64,000 nucleotides of DNA from Bacteroidetes bacterium UBA4416 (GTDB taxonomy: Bacteria; Bacteroidota; Bacteroidia; B-17B0; Aurantibacillaceae). Position 1 is the stretch's first letter. Each line of letters opens with the position of its first letter. The DNA is taken from NCBI GenBank assembly GCA_002390745.1, contig DGQK01000063.1, forward strand, positions 34,107 through 98,106, written 5' to 3'. A program made the position numbers and the translations under genes. The notes below the pieces were generated by a model, which saw nothing but the letters and a program-made list of their open reading frames with translations, searched no databases and was not told where the DNA came from. Of the stretch, positions 43,852 to 52,571 are shown piece after piece.

Positions 43852-44574
43852 ATGCGCGTAACAACCAACGGCATTGTGCTTCACAATGTCAAATATGCCG
43901 ATACGAAGATCATTTCGAGGATCTATACCAAAGATTTCGGTTTGCTGAGCCTTAACATCCAGGTAAGCAATACGGGCAAGTCAAAGATCAAACCGGCGCT
44001 TGTGCAGCCGCTTTCACAGCTCGAGCTGGTGTTTTCCATGAAGGAGAATAAAGAGATCCATCAGCTGATGGAAGCCCGGCCCACCTATATTTATCAGGGC
44101 CTGAACCAGCATTTCGCAAAGCTGTGCATTGCCCAGTTCATCAACGAGGTACTGCATAAGTGCCTGAAGGAACAAAGCCGCAACGAGGGCCTTTATGAAT
44201 TCATCACGCATGTCTTTCAGTGGCTTGACATGAACGACGAAGGCTTTTACGACCTTCATATTTACGTATTGTTTGAGCTTACCAAATACCTGGGCTTCTA
44301 CCCAAGCAACAACAGAAGTGTGTCGGATAAATACTTCGATACGCGCGAAGGCTGTTACCACGCCTACTCCCAAAGCTTTCCGCTAAGCTTTGACGAGGAA
44401 CAATCGAAATTATTTGCTCAGCTATTTACCTACAAGCTTAACAGCGAGCGGCTGTTCTCCCGGTCGGAGCGGCTGAATATCCTGGATTGCCTGATGGCGT
44501 ATTACAAGATGCACATTCCCGGACTCCATGAGTTCAGGTCTTTTGCCGTATTGCAGGAAACGCTGAACGGGTAG
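43852..44574 (+). CDS. recO: DNA repair protein RecO
   Basis: RecO loads RecA with RecR on SSB-coated DNA. The 240-residue protein has an N-terminal OB-fold (TTNGIVLHNVKYADTKIISRIYTKDFG) and a helical C-terminal domain. It lacks the Cys zinc cluster seen in many other RecO proteins, as is usual in this phylum. The ATG abuts the porZ stop, so the two are translationally coupled. A tandem repeat array begins about 60 bp after the stop. Confidence 0.92.
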   Translation: MRVTTNGIVLHNVKYADTKIISRIYTKDFGLLSLNIQVSNTGKSKIKPALVQPLSQLELVFSMKENKEIHQLMEARPTYIYQGLNQHFAKLCIAQFINEVLHKCLKEQSRNEGLYEFITHVFQWLDMNDEGFYDLHIYVLFELTKYLGFYPSNNRSVSDKYFDTREGCYHAYSQSFPLSFDEEQSKLFAQLFTYKLNSERLFSRSERLNILDCLMAYYKMHIPGLHEFRSFAVLQETLNG

Positions 44575-44636
44575 CTTCGGCTGCCGTCCGGCCACACGTT
44601 CGGATAAGCGCTCAGGGCGACAGCCTAACTACCGGA

Positions 44637-44870
44637 GACATTGTTAAAAACATCAGAGACGGTGAGCATTTTGTTAAAGACACTATTAAAAGCATCCAAG
44701 CCATCACTTGTTCCGTTAAAGACATTGTTAAAAACATCGTAGACGGTGAGCATTTTGTTAAAGACATCGGGAAAAACACACAAGACATCACCTATTCTGT
44801 TAAAGACATCACCAAAATCATTATAGACCTTAGTTGTTTTGTAAAGGCATTCTTAAAACTATCGTCTTAG
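44637..44870. repeat. 42/84-bp codon-period tandem repeat downstream of recO
   Basis: The 84-bp units start at 44637, 44721 and 44805 (partial), and each is two 42-bp halves. On the plus strand they read as a 14-residue repeat, D-I-x-K-x-I-x-D-x-x-x-x-V-K, for five copies, then a short tail and TAG at 44868-44870. That frame is open from 44532 but has no ATG, GTG or TTG. On the minus strand a frame from ATG 44753 (or TTG 44783) to TAG 44625 encodes DVFN-containing repeats. Both strands are thus open. No established gene can be called in this 320-bp gap. Confidence 0.75.
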
Positions 44871-44895
44871 AAGTCACGGAACGCCAGGTCTGAAA

Positions 44896-47769
44896 TTAAA
44901 AACACTCCGTTGTCAGCTCTTTGACATACACGGCATTCGGATTCACGTTCATTAAGAAGAGGCTGACTTCATCACCCGGCTTCCTGATATTTTTGCCGAA
45001 ATAATAAGGTATTTCTTCCCAATCCCCGGTGTGGAGGAGGTATTTATTTAATTCAACATAAATCTGCTCTTCTGTTCCATCGTTGTGCCTGATCTTCGCA
45101 ACAACCATCGGGTTGGAAAAACGATGTGCTTTGAGGGTCACAAAGCCGTAAAGGTCACGACCCTCTATGGCCGCTGTATTCAGAGCAATCAGTTTGGAAT
45201 AAGGGTTTTGTGTGTCGTTTAACAGCAGTGAATATGTATTGGCCTGTGTGGTATCAATAAAAGTCTGATCGGCGTATGTACTGTCAAACAACGTGCGATT
45301 GACCCGTTTTGCTTTTGCCCGCCATTGGTAGCTGACCTGGCTGTTCATGGAAGCGATCTCCTGTTGCAAAGCAGAAGGATCGATGCCTAAAGCATACAGC
45401 AATTCGGGACTATTGTAATAATCCGTCCAGCTGTAGCGGATATTACGTGGCCGGAAATGCCTCAGAGACCGGATGCTGGAAGCGATTTCGGATTTCGTAT
45501 TGAAATCGTAGTAACGCGTGGATGTAGCGAAATCGTAGGTAAAGCCGTTCTTCACTTCCGCTTGCTTCGGGGTGCGCCGGAAAAACAGGGCACATACGCC
45601 AAAAACACAGGCCAGAAAAAATAAAAGCAACACCTGTTTCCGTTGGCGCGGCATCGCTGATAGCATCAGGTAAGCCGCCACGAGCAACACCAGCATGGTA
45701 TAGCTCACCGCCAGAGCTTTTTCAAACAAGGGATTGCTGTATTCAAAGGAAACGCTGTGCAGACCGGGAGGCACAGACACCGACATAAGAAGCCCGGCAT
45801 TCCACAGGATATTTTTTTCAGTACCGTCTACTTTCACGCTCCAGCCACTGTACCAGGATTGCTGTAGGTTAAGGATTAGAGGCTCATGGCTTTTTACGGT
45901 CAGGGCGATCTTCTGCGGAGAAAAAGCCGTGTATTGCAGATCGGCCCTGGCATTGCGGACATGGAATGTGTTCTTCATGAAGCGTGCCGAAGTATCTACC
46001 GGCAGATCCGCTACAGGCTCTTCTGCATGCGGCAGAGAAAAGTAGATGAAGGGATAGCTTTGCAGGCTGTCTTTCAGTTCGGTCAACTGCGAGCTGAGCT
46101 TATCGTAATTACTGAAATAAAAGGAAGTCCAGGCATCCTCATTGAACACCTGCTTTTTGAAGGCCCCGGTGTTTTTCCAGAAATGATCCAGGTGCCCGAA
46201 CTTGTATTTCGTATCGCTCAGCGCATCCTGCGACGGAAACGGGAAACCGCTTTGCATCTTTGCAAAATTGGCCTGCAGATCTTCAGGCTTCGGGCTACCG
46301 AAGGCAGTGAACTGCCCATAGGTCCAGATCACCAGTGTCAGCTCAGCTACCGTGAGCAGGGCCAGTTTTCTGAAGAAGCCGGTTTCATTCTTTGTTCTGT
46401 TCCATAAGAGCCATCCCATGGCAATGAGTGCGCATTGCCCGAGGCTCACGAACATGGCTATTTCCCGGGGATCGCTATGAATTATCCGCTGATGAATGCC
46501 ATGCTGCCCGTTGCGTAAAAAATCCAGGTGTTCGAATGTTACAAAACAAAGAACGGCCGCCGCCAGGCTCAGTAAAAACAGGGAACAAAGAGCCAGGTTC
46601 CTTTTTTTGCGGTGCTCCTGCAACCAGCCAAGCACATAGCTAAAATTCAGGGCACCATAACATAAGAGCATCAGTAAAGCAACCACTCTCAACAACGCGG
46701 GAAAGCGGAAAAGCCTGAAGCCGGGCAACAGGTAATACATCAGCTTTCGCACGGGGATCACGTCTCCCAGGGAACCAAGCAGGTAAAGGGCTGCAAACGA
46801 CAACAGGATGATCTCCATGGCGCTCTTGTTCCGCTTGAATAAGGCGATGAATATTACCAGGAGAGGGATCAGGCCGAGGAAGGCATTCCTCATGGTGAGC
46901 TCGGTGTTGAACCAGGCATCGTGGCCAATGGTAAGCACAGGATTAATAAAGGATAGCGCGCTCAGCGGAGAAAAGGGGTTCATCATCACTTCCTCTACCG
47001 ACATGCCGTTGAGTCGCCCCACAAAAGGCTTTGCCTGGAACTGTGTGACCAGTACCGGCAGGAGTAACACCGCCAGGGCCACTACCGTGAGCATGCCTGT
47101 GATGATCAGCTGCCGGATCAGCGCCGTTTTTTTCTCCTGATAAGAAACGAAGAGCCGATGTATAAAGAGAACAGCGAAGGGCGGAATGAGCATGAATACA
47201 AATGCCTGGTAGCCGAGCGTCATTAAAAGGTAAGAAAAGAGGCAAAGAAGAATGCTGTGTTTGATTGTTGGTTCCTGCAGCCACCGTAAAAAACTCCAAA
47301 GCACATAGGGCAGCCACACCAGGCCGAGAATGGTTACCAGCGATTGCACATGGGCGATGAACAGGCCGCTGAGAATATAAACGCAGGCCATATAAAAACC
47401 TGTGCGGGCATTTTCAGACAGATGCCTGAACAGCAGGAAAGCTCCCTGCGCTGCCAGGAACAGGTACCCGATAAATAAGACGTGCAGGATGATATAGTTG
47501 TAGCCGGACAGGATTCCCGTGAGCAGGGTTTCGAGATTCCAGTTGGTATATTGCAAATCGGCATGCGCCGGAAAGCCCCAGATCTGGTAAGGGTTCCATA
47601 GCGGCAGGTAACCGTTCTGCAGACATTCGCCTGCAAAATACTTGGTCGATAAGGCAACATCGATGTCGTCGTTGACCAGGGTGTTTTGGAAACAGGTAAG
47701 CGGGATATACGCGATGAATACAACCAGTAATATGTATAACTGGTATCTATATGTATTGATAAACTTCAC
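44896..47769 (-). CDS. YfhO family polytopic membrane protein
   Basis: The 957-residue protein has about 12-14 hydrophobic helices in its first half and two near residues ~695-735. A periplasmic domain carries the YfhO signature WYSGWSVKVDG and GLHSVSFEYSNPLF. The early acidic pair (VNDDIDVALS) is placed like the catalytic Asp of GT-C glycosyltransferases. YfhO proteins are implicated in lipid-linked sugar transfer to teichoic acid or glycolipids. The substrate here is unknown. It is monocistronic, convergent with recO across the repeat array. Confidence 0.87.
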   Translation of the reverse strand: MKFINTYRYQLYILLVVFIAYIPLTCFQNTLVNDDIDVALSTKYFAGECLQNGYLPLWNPYQIWGFPAHADLQYTNWNLETLLTGILSGYNYIILHVLFIGYLFLAAQGAFLLFRHLSENARTGFYMACVYILSGLFIAHVQSLVTILGLVWLPYVLWSFLRWLQEPTIKHSILLCLFSYLLMTLGYQAFVFMLIPPFAVLFIHRLFVSYQEKKTALIRQLIITGMLTVVALAVLLLPVLVTQFQAKPFVGRLNGMSVEEVMMNPFSPLSALSFINPVLTIGHDAWFNTELTMRNAFLGLIPLLVIFIALFKRNKSAMEIILLSFAALYLLGSLGDVIPVRKLMYYLLPGFRLFRFPALLRVVALLMLLCYGALNFSYVLGWLQEHRKKRNLALCSLFLLSLAAAVLCFVTFEHLDFLRNGQHGIHQRIIHSDPREIAMFVSLGQCALIAMGWLLWNRTKNETGFFRKLALLTVAELTLVIWTYGQFTAFGSPKPEDLQANFAKMQSGFPFPSQDALSDTKYKFGHLDHFWKNTGAFKKQVFNEDAWTSFYFSNYDKLSSQLTELKDSLQSYPFIYFSLPHAEEPVADLPVDTSARFMKNTFHVRNARADLQYTAFSPQKIALTVKSHEPLILNLQQSWYSGWSVKVDGTEKNILWNAGLLMSVSVPPGLHSVSFEYSNPLFEKALAVSYTMLVLLVAAYLMLSAMPRQRKQVLLLFFLACVFGVCALFFRRTPKQAEVKNGFTYDFATSTRYYDFNTKSEIASSIRSLRHFRPRNIRYSWTDYYNSPELLYALGIDPSALQQEIASMNSQVSYQWRAKAKRVNRTLFDSTYADQTFIDTTQANTYSLLLNDTQNPYSKLIALNTAAIEGRDLYGFVTLKAHRFSNPMVVAKIRHNDGTEEQIYVELNKYLLHTGDWEEIPYYFGKNIRKPGDEVSLFLMNVNPNAVYVKELTTECF

Positions 47770-47822
47770 AATGTGCCCGAAAGACGGAATACGATTCCGG
47801 TAAATGTATCAATTAATCAGGA

Positions 47823-49130
47823 CTAATTTCTCATGAATTTAAATTCCGTGCGGCGGTTGTATTCATGTTCCTTGTCGGAGCATTCCACACCATCCAGGCA
47901 TCGGTTCCTGATCTCCGACTCTCCTTTGCCAATGGCTTTGAGGCGATCACGGGAGATCCCTTTGGCTACCAGGTAGTCGATCACGGCATTCGAGCGGTTC
48001 TGCGACAATTTCAGGTTGCTGGCGTTATCACCAAGTGCATCGGTATGCGATATCACGTCGAGCTTTACCAAAGGGTAATTGTTTAAGATGGCCAGTACTT
48101 TATCCAGCACAATCTCCCCTTCCGTTAAGATGGTATACTGCGCTGATTCGTAATAAATATTTTCTGTTACAATAAGGTCTTTTTTATTGGTAGCATTGAA
48201 CTTTTTATACTTCACGGTGATATCCTCATCTTCCTCCAGTTCGGTAAGACGTTCTACATCAATGGGTAAAAGCTTATACTCGAAATTGCCGGTGGAATTT
48301 TTTTTAAGCTCGGATACCAGTTCCCCGTTTTGCTTGGCCAGGAAAACTTTCGGCCCTCCTTTGGTCTTGTTATTCTGCTCGATACGGATGCTTAGGTTTT
48401 GGGTGGTATCTACCTGCTTAAAGCGGAAATCACCGAAATTATCGGTTGAGGTGTTGTTGATGGTATCTCTATTTTCTTTCACGAGGTACACCTTGTGCTC
48501 GGTGAGCGGTAATTTTTTCTTATCGCCGATGAGCAGCTTGCCCGAAATGTCGGCGGTGGAATAAGAGGAATTGATGCGGCAAATGTTCTGAAATGTTTTT
48601 TCCAGCAGTTCGATGCTATCGGTTTCTATGTAAAGGCGCCCTGTTGGGTTCACCAGGAACAGGGAGGGCATTTCCGTAACTTTAAATGCGCTCACCACCT
48701 TGTCTTTTTGCCCTTCGCGGGCCTGGTAGTTGGTTTTCTTGCCTGTAAATTTCGGTTTGTTATAATTGGTTTCTGATAAGATGGTCTTCCATTTATCATA
48801 GTCTTTTTCCACGCAAATAGTCACGTATTCGATCTGCCCTGCCCCTTTGCAGCCGTTATTCTCATACTTATTGAGAACCCTCTCAACGTCGTTATTAAAG
48901 GCAATCAGCTCCTTGACGGGAGTTGCCGCCGAATAGAAATACACAAGCACAAACCGATCGTTTGTCACCTTGCTGTTCGGTAAGTCGATATTGGTTTTCT
49001 CTTTATCCTGGTTCCAGACGGTTACCTTTGAGAAAGGGATCTTTTCGCCCATCCGGAGCTTATTGTTTTTTTGAGCGAGGGAGGTCACTGCCCAAAGAAA
49101 AAACATAGTGCCACTAAGAAATTGCCTCAT
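47823..49130 (-). CDS. OmpA family protein with N-terminal thioredoxin-like domain lacking CxxC
   Basis: The 435-residue protein has a signal peptide (GTMFFLWAVTSLAQ). Residues ~25-185 resemble an AhpC/TlpA-like fold (GEKIPFSKVTVWNQ, RFVLVYFYSAATPVKELIAF, MPSLFLVNPTGRLY). The active-site cysteines are absent: SAATPVK stands where CxxC is expected. A carboxypeptidase-like region follows, then a C-terminal OmpA peptidoglycan-binding domain (LDVISHTDALGDNASNLKLS, RAxxV-like QNRSNAVIDYL). It probably anchors a binding module, not a redox enzyme, at the cell wall. Confidence 0.82.
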   Translation of the reverse strand: MRQFLSGTMFFLWAVTSLAQKNNKLRMGEKIPFSKVTVWNQDKEKTNIDLPNSKVTNDRFVLVYFYSAATPVKELIAFNNDVERVLNKYENNGCKGAGQIEYVTICVEKDYDKWKTILSETNYNKPKFTGKKTNYQAREGQKDKVVSAFKVTEMPSLFLVNPTGRLYIETDSIELLEKTFQNICRINSSYSTADISGKLLIGDKKKLPLTEHKVYLVKENRDTINNTSTDNFGDFRFKQVDTTQNLSIRIEQNNKTKGGPKVFLAKQNGELVSELKKNSTGNFEYKLLPIDVERLTELEEDEDITVKYKKFNATNKKDLIVTENIYYESAQYTILTEGEIVLDKVLAILNNYPLVKLDVISHTDALGDNASNLKLSQNRSNAVIDYLVAKGISRDRLKAIGKGESEIRNRCLDGVECSDKEHEYNRRTEFKFMRN

Positions 49131-49261
49131 ACATTTCCGGTTAATGCGTTGTAACGACTTTTAATGAACCCTAAGGTACTAAAAAAGCGGAAAAAACCAT
49201 TTTTTAACAGAAAAATAAACCCATTCGTCTTACAGGTGAGGCACTTGAGCTTAAAACGGCC

Positions 49262-49642
49262 TCAGACGTACTGTTCAAGCCACGCTTTGGCCTCCCGGTC
49301 ATTGGTAAAGGATTTCATCGGGATCGGCGGCGTTTTCAGACGGAACAGAATATTCATGATAAGCTTTGAAAGGCCGGGCTTCGACACCATGGCCATCGCC
49401 TTGTACACGTTCGGGAGCTGTTCTGTGGAAAAGCGCCGCGTTTCCTTATCCGGAACCGGCGAATCGGATAAATAGATCAGGAGCGGTACAATTTTATTGC
49501 CGGTGATGCGCTTTACCAACGCAATATTTTCAGAGATATTCTTTACCGTACGCAGAGTACTTTTGGAATAGGAATACAAAATGCCATCCTCGCCATAGTG
49601 ATAGTCGGCAATTTCACCTTTGATCAATCCGGGTTTCTCCAT
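49262..49642 (-). CDS. STAS/SpoIIAA-like small protein
   Basis: The 126-residue protein is read from the ATG at 49642. A longer frame to 49879 would overlap ppa out of frame and is rejected. The chain has an alternating alpha/beta pattern, with LLIYLSDSPV and a C-terminal MKSFTNDREAKAWLEQYV. That resembles STAS/SEC14-type proteins common in Bacteroidota, whose tail often reads as a WL motif after FxD. Function is unknown. It follows ppa closely on the same strand. Confidence 0.6.
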   Translation of the reverse strand: MEKPGLIKGEIADYHYGEDGILYSYSKSTLRTVKNISENIALVKRITGNKIVPLLIYLSDSPVPDKETRRFSTEQLPNVYKAMAMVSKPGLSKLIMNILFRLKTPPIPMKSFTNDREAKAWLEQYV

Positions 49643-49674
49643 ATTAGCTTGCAGTGATTTATTAACGATTGATG

Positions 49675-50310
49675 TTACATGCCAAGATCCATGTACGACC
49701 GGTAGGTTTTGTTGTAATCGTCGATGCTGCGGCGAATGACTTCGTGAGCTTCTGCCCTGCCGTATGTTTCCGTGATCTCCACAATGGCCTTGCTCTCGCC
49801 CGGTATGTTCTTGTAGGTCAGGAAGTAGTGCTTCAGGCGGTTGATGATCTGCTCCGGTGCGTCGGTAATATCTTTCCACTGGCTGTAGATCTCGTCTTTA
49901 GCCATCACTGCAATGATCTTGTCATCTGCCTCGTTTTTATCGATCATTCTGAAACCGCCGATCGGAATAGCCTCTACCAGGATGTCGCCGCTGGTAATGT
50001 TGCGTTCGGTGAGCACGCAAATGTCCAGGGGATCGCCATCTCCGACAATGCTTGTGCGGTTGGTGCGCAGGTTAGCCAGTTCTGCTACCGAGTCGCCGCA
50101 AAACGTTTGAGGTACAAAGCCGTATAAGGCAGGAACGATGTTCGAAAATTTCTGTGGCCTGTCTACTTTACGATAGCCGGACACCTTATCGATCTCGTAT
50201 TTGATCTGATCGGCAGGCACCATTTCAATATAAGAGGTAATGATATCGGGCGCATTTTCTCCGTAGGAAATGCCATGCCATGGATGTGCTTTGTGCAATT
50301 GAACTTTCAT
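49675..50310 (-). CDS. ppa: Inorganic pyrophosphatase (soluble, family I)
   Basis: This enzyme hydrolyses PPi and pulls biosynthetic reactions forward. The 211-residue chain carries the signature D91-G-D93-P-L-D96, with ALYGFVPQTF before it. Further acidic ligands are in DKNEADDKI, with KHYFLTYKN late in the sequence. A C-terminal helical extension (HEVIRRSIDDYNKTYRSYMD) is typical of the longer Bacteroidota form. It is followed by the STAS-like gene and preceded by the TIMP-like gene 15 bp away. Confidence 0.95.
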   Translation of the reverse strand: MKVQLHKAHPWHGISYGENAPDIITSYIEMVPADQIKYEIDKVSGYRKVDRPQKFSNIVPALYGFVPQTFCGDSVAELANLRTNRTSIVGDGDPLDICVLTERNITSGDILVEAIPIGGFRMIDKNEADDKIIAVMAKDEIYSQWKDITDAPEQIINRLKHYFLTYKNIPGESKAIVEITETYGRAEAHEVIRRSIDDYNKTYRSYMDLGM

Positions 50311-50324
50311 GTTGTATAATTCTG

Positions 50325-50900
50325 TTATTTAAAAAATCGGTTAAAGAGCCAATAGAACAGGAACAAGCCGCCCAGGGAACAGAGGAAGCCTATGATGAGC
50401 TGGTTGCTGTTTGGCAGGATGTTGCGGTTCTCTGCCGCCTTATTCGGGTTTTCTTTCAGTACCTTATGCAGGCCGAGCTTTTCCCTGAGAAATGTAAGCT
50501 CTTCATCGTAGGATACACCCGTGGTTTCTGCAAAAAAATCTTCTTTGCTGTTTTTAATGAACTTACGGCTGCGGCTGCAGAAGTCCAGCTTGGCGTTATC
50601 GATCTGGTGGTAGTTTGCATAAATGATCCACTCGTCGCCAGGCCTCAGCTCCAGCTTACATACATCGTCATTATCAAACAACAAAGTAAACTCTTTGGAT
50701 ACCATGCCTTTGTAGAGCTCATCGACCGTGAATAGCGTTTCGCTTTTTTTGCCATTGAGCTTCACATCGCCAATCTTGCCTTTAAAGATAATATCGTATT
50801 TGTCGAGCTCCGCCTGGCTGAGTGAGGTGAGCGGACACTGGCAGGCCTGCGAAACTTTGCCCATCAATAGAAAAAAGAATATGGCTATGGTGTATTTCAT
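50325..50900 (-). CDS. Exported TIMP/NTR-like domain protein with a C-terminal membrane anchor
   Basis: The 191-residue protein has a signal peptide (MKYTIAIFFFLLMGKVSQA) and a mature end starting C20-Q-C22. That Cys-x-Cys terminus and the following beta-rich OB-like stretch (DIIFKGKIGDVKLNGKKSETLFTVDELYKG, with a late CSRSRKF) resemble tissue-inhibitor-of-metalloprotease/netrin-like modules. One hydrophobic helix near the C terminus (LIIGFLCSLGGLFLFYWLF) would anchor it. Inhibition of a protease is known only for eukaryotic relatives, so the role here is open. It lies 15 bp before ppa. Confidence 0.65.
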   Translation of the reverse strand: MKYTIAIFFFLLMGKVSQACQCPLTSLSQAELDKYDIIFKGKIGDVKLNGKKSETLFTVDELYKGMVSKEFTLLFDNDDVCKLELRPGDEWIIYANYHQIDNAKLDFCSRSRKFIKNSKEDFFAETTGVSYDEELTFLREKLGLHKVLKENPNKAAENRNILPNSNQLIIGFLCSLGGLFLFYWLFNRFFK

Positions 50901-50970
50901 GATTAAATTTTCCGGTCCTCCCGAGAACTTTCAGAGCAAGCTCTCCGGAGGGGAAATTTCTTTATGGTGT

Positions 50971-52464
50971 TTAATTTAATGGCATTGTTTTTACAAATTG
51001 CAGGGAGGCTTCCAGCTCCTGGTACATGATTTTATCATCCTGAACAAAAGGAATAAGCTTCCGGTAAGATTCAAGCAAGGTTTCCACTTTAGGGGAGGAC
51101 TTCAGCGGCCTTCTGAATTCAATAGCCTGCGAGGCGTTCATCAGTTCTATGGCGAAAAGCTTCTCTACGTTCTCAATCACTTTGCAGCACTTGGTAGCCG
51201 CATTTGCTCCCATACTCACATGGTCTTCCTGCCCGTTGCTCGATACAATGCTGTCGATGCTGGCCGGCGTGCACAGCTGTTTGTTCTGGCTCACGATGCT
51301 GGCAGCAGTGTATTGCGGGATCATAAATCCGGAGTTCAATCCCGGCTTTGCTACCAGGAAGGCCGGCAGGTTACGGATGCCCGAAATAAGCTGGTACACG
51401 CGCCTTTCGGAGATGTTACCCAGTTCGGCAATGGCAATGGCCAGAAAGTCGAGGCCAAGCGCCAGGGGCTGCCCATGGAAATTTCCGCCGCTGATCACTT
51501 CATCTTCTTCCGGGAAAACAGTCGGGTTATCAGTCACCGAATTAATTTCTGTTTCAAACACGGAGCTCACGTAGGCTGTGGTGTCTTTGGTAGCGCCATG
51601 CACCTGCGGAATGCAACGGAAGGAATACGGATCCTGCACCTGTACTTTGTGCCGGGCCAGGATCTCGCTACCGGAAAGGTTTTCACGGATGGCGCGCGCG
51701 GTTTCCAGCTGGCCTTTGTGCGGACGGATAATGTGGATATGATCTTTGAAAGGCTCTATTCTTCCATCGAAGGCATCGAGCGATATCGCACCAACGAGGT
51801 CGGCCAGGCGGTTGAGGCGAAACGATTTCAAGAGGCACCACACGCCGTAAGCGCCCATAAACTGGGTACCGTTCAGCAAGGCCAGGCCCTCCTTCGATTT
51901 CAGCGTGATGGTTTCCAGTCCTGTTTCTTTAAATACTTTGTCTGCGGGATATTTATTGCCCTGGTAATTCACCTCTCCCATGCCCAGCAAAGGCAGGCAT
52001 AAGTGCGCCAATGGCGACAGATCGCCGGAAGCGCCCAGGGAGCCCTGCTGGTAAACGATCGGGTAAATTTTATGGTTGTACATATCCACGAGGCGCTCCA
52101 CCGTTACCAATTGCACGGCGCTTTTGCCATAGGACAAAGACTGTATTTTGAGCAGGAGCATGATCCTTACGATCTCGAGTGGCACTTCATCGCCCATCCC
52201 GCAGGCATGCGACATCACGAGGTTTGTTTGCAACTGGCCAAGCTCGTTGTCGGGAATGATCACGTTGCAGAGCGAGCCAAAGCCGGTATTGATGCCATAG
52301 ATCGGCTCTTTTTGAGATGCCATTTTACGATCGAGGTAATCGCGGCAGGCAGTGATCTGCGTTTTGGCCGAAGCCGAGAGTTCCAATACCATATTGGATT
52401 CCAGGATCTGACGGATATCATCCAGGGTAATGTGTTTATCAGGAGAGATGGAGTAAACGTTCAT
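50971..52464 (-). CDS. hutH: Histidine ammonia-lyase
   Basis: HutH deaminates L-histidine to urocanate. The 497-residue protein has the MIO-forming triad A145-S146-G147 in GSLGASGDLSPLAHL. The entry-site YGINTGFGSL lies upstream, and SNGQEDHVSMGANAA carries late active-site residues. A Phe/Tyr ammonia-lyase function cannot be excluded on motifs alone, but His is the default for this length. No hutU, hutI or hutG is nearby, so the rest of the pathway must be elsewhere or the product is used otherwise. Confidence 0.92.
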   Translation of the reverse strand: MNVYSISPDKHITLDDIRQILESNMVLELSASAKTQITACRDYLDRKMASQKEPIYGINTGFGSLCNVIIPDNELGQLQTNLVMSHACGMGDEVPLEIVRIMLLLKIQSLSYGKSAVQLVTVERLVDMYNHKIYPIVYQQGSLGASGDLSPLAHLCLPLLGMGEVNYQGNKYPADKVFKETGLETITLKSKEGLALLNGTQFMGAYGVWCLLKSFRLNRLADLVGAISLDAFDGRIEPFKDHIHIIRPHKGQLETARAIRENLSGSEILARHKVQVQDPYSFRCIPQVHGATKDTTAYVSSVFETEINSVTDNPTVFPEEDEVISGGNFHGQPLALGLDFLAIAIAELGNISERRVYQLISGIRNLPAFLVAKPGLNSGFMIPQYTAASIVSQNKQLCTPASIDSIVSSNGQEDHVSMGANAATKCCKVIENVEKLFAIELMNASQAIEFRRPLKSSPKVETLLESYRKLIPFVQDDKIMYQELEASLQFVKTMPLN

Positions 52465-52571
52465 ATCATTTTTTGTCTTTTCTGTTAGTGGTTACGAATC
52501 GGTACGAATTTACAAATCAGGATTTATGCAGTGCATTGGTATTGTCGTCCTCTATTCGTAATTATCACGGG

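Noticed and set aside
44637..44870. CRISPR-like or direct-repeat array
   Set aside because: The 42-bp units are contiguous and diverged with no spacers, so it is a tandem repeat.
47770..47822. Terminator between yfhO and the OmpA gene
   Set aside because: No stem with a T-run could be found in this short gap, so co-transcription cannot be excluded.
49643..49879. N-terminal extension of the STAS-like gene
   Set aside because: The extension overlaps ppa out of frame and is low-complexity Arg/His-rich. The ATG at 49642 gives a normal protein.
50998..52002. Long antisense frame across hutH (334 codons) and similar ones opposite the porin and phoH
   Set aside because: They are antisense shadows of strongly supported genes, with no domain or signal. 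Long antisense frames are expected from codon bias.
50971..52464. Phenylalanine or tyrosine ammonia-lyase
   Set aside because: The MIO motif is shared, but the ~500-residue length and overall motifs fit bacterial HutH best. I could not exclude it fully.
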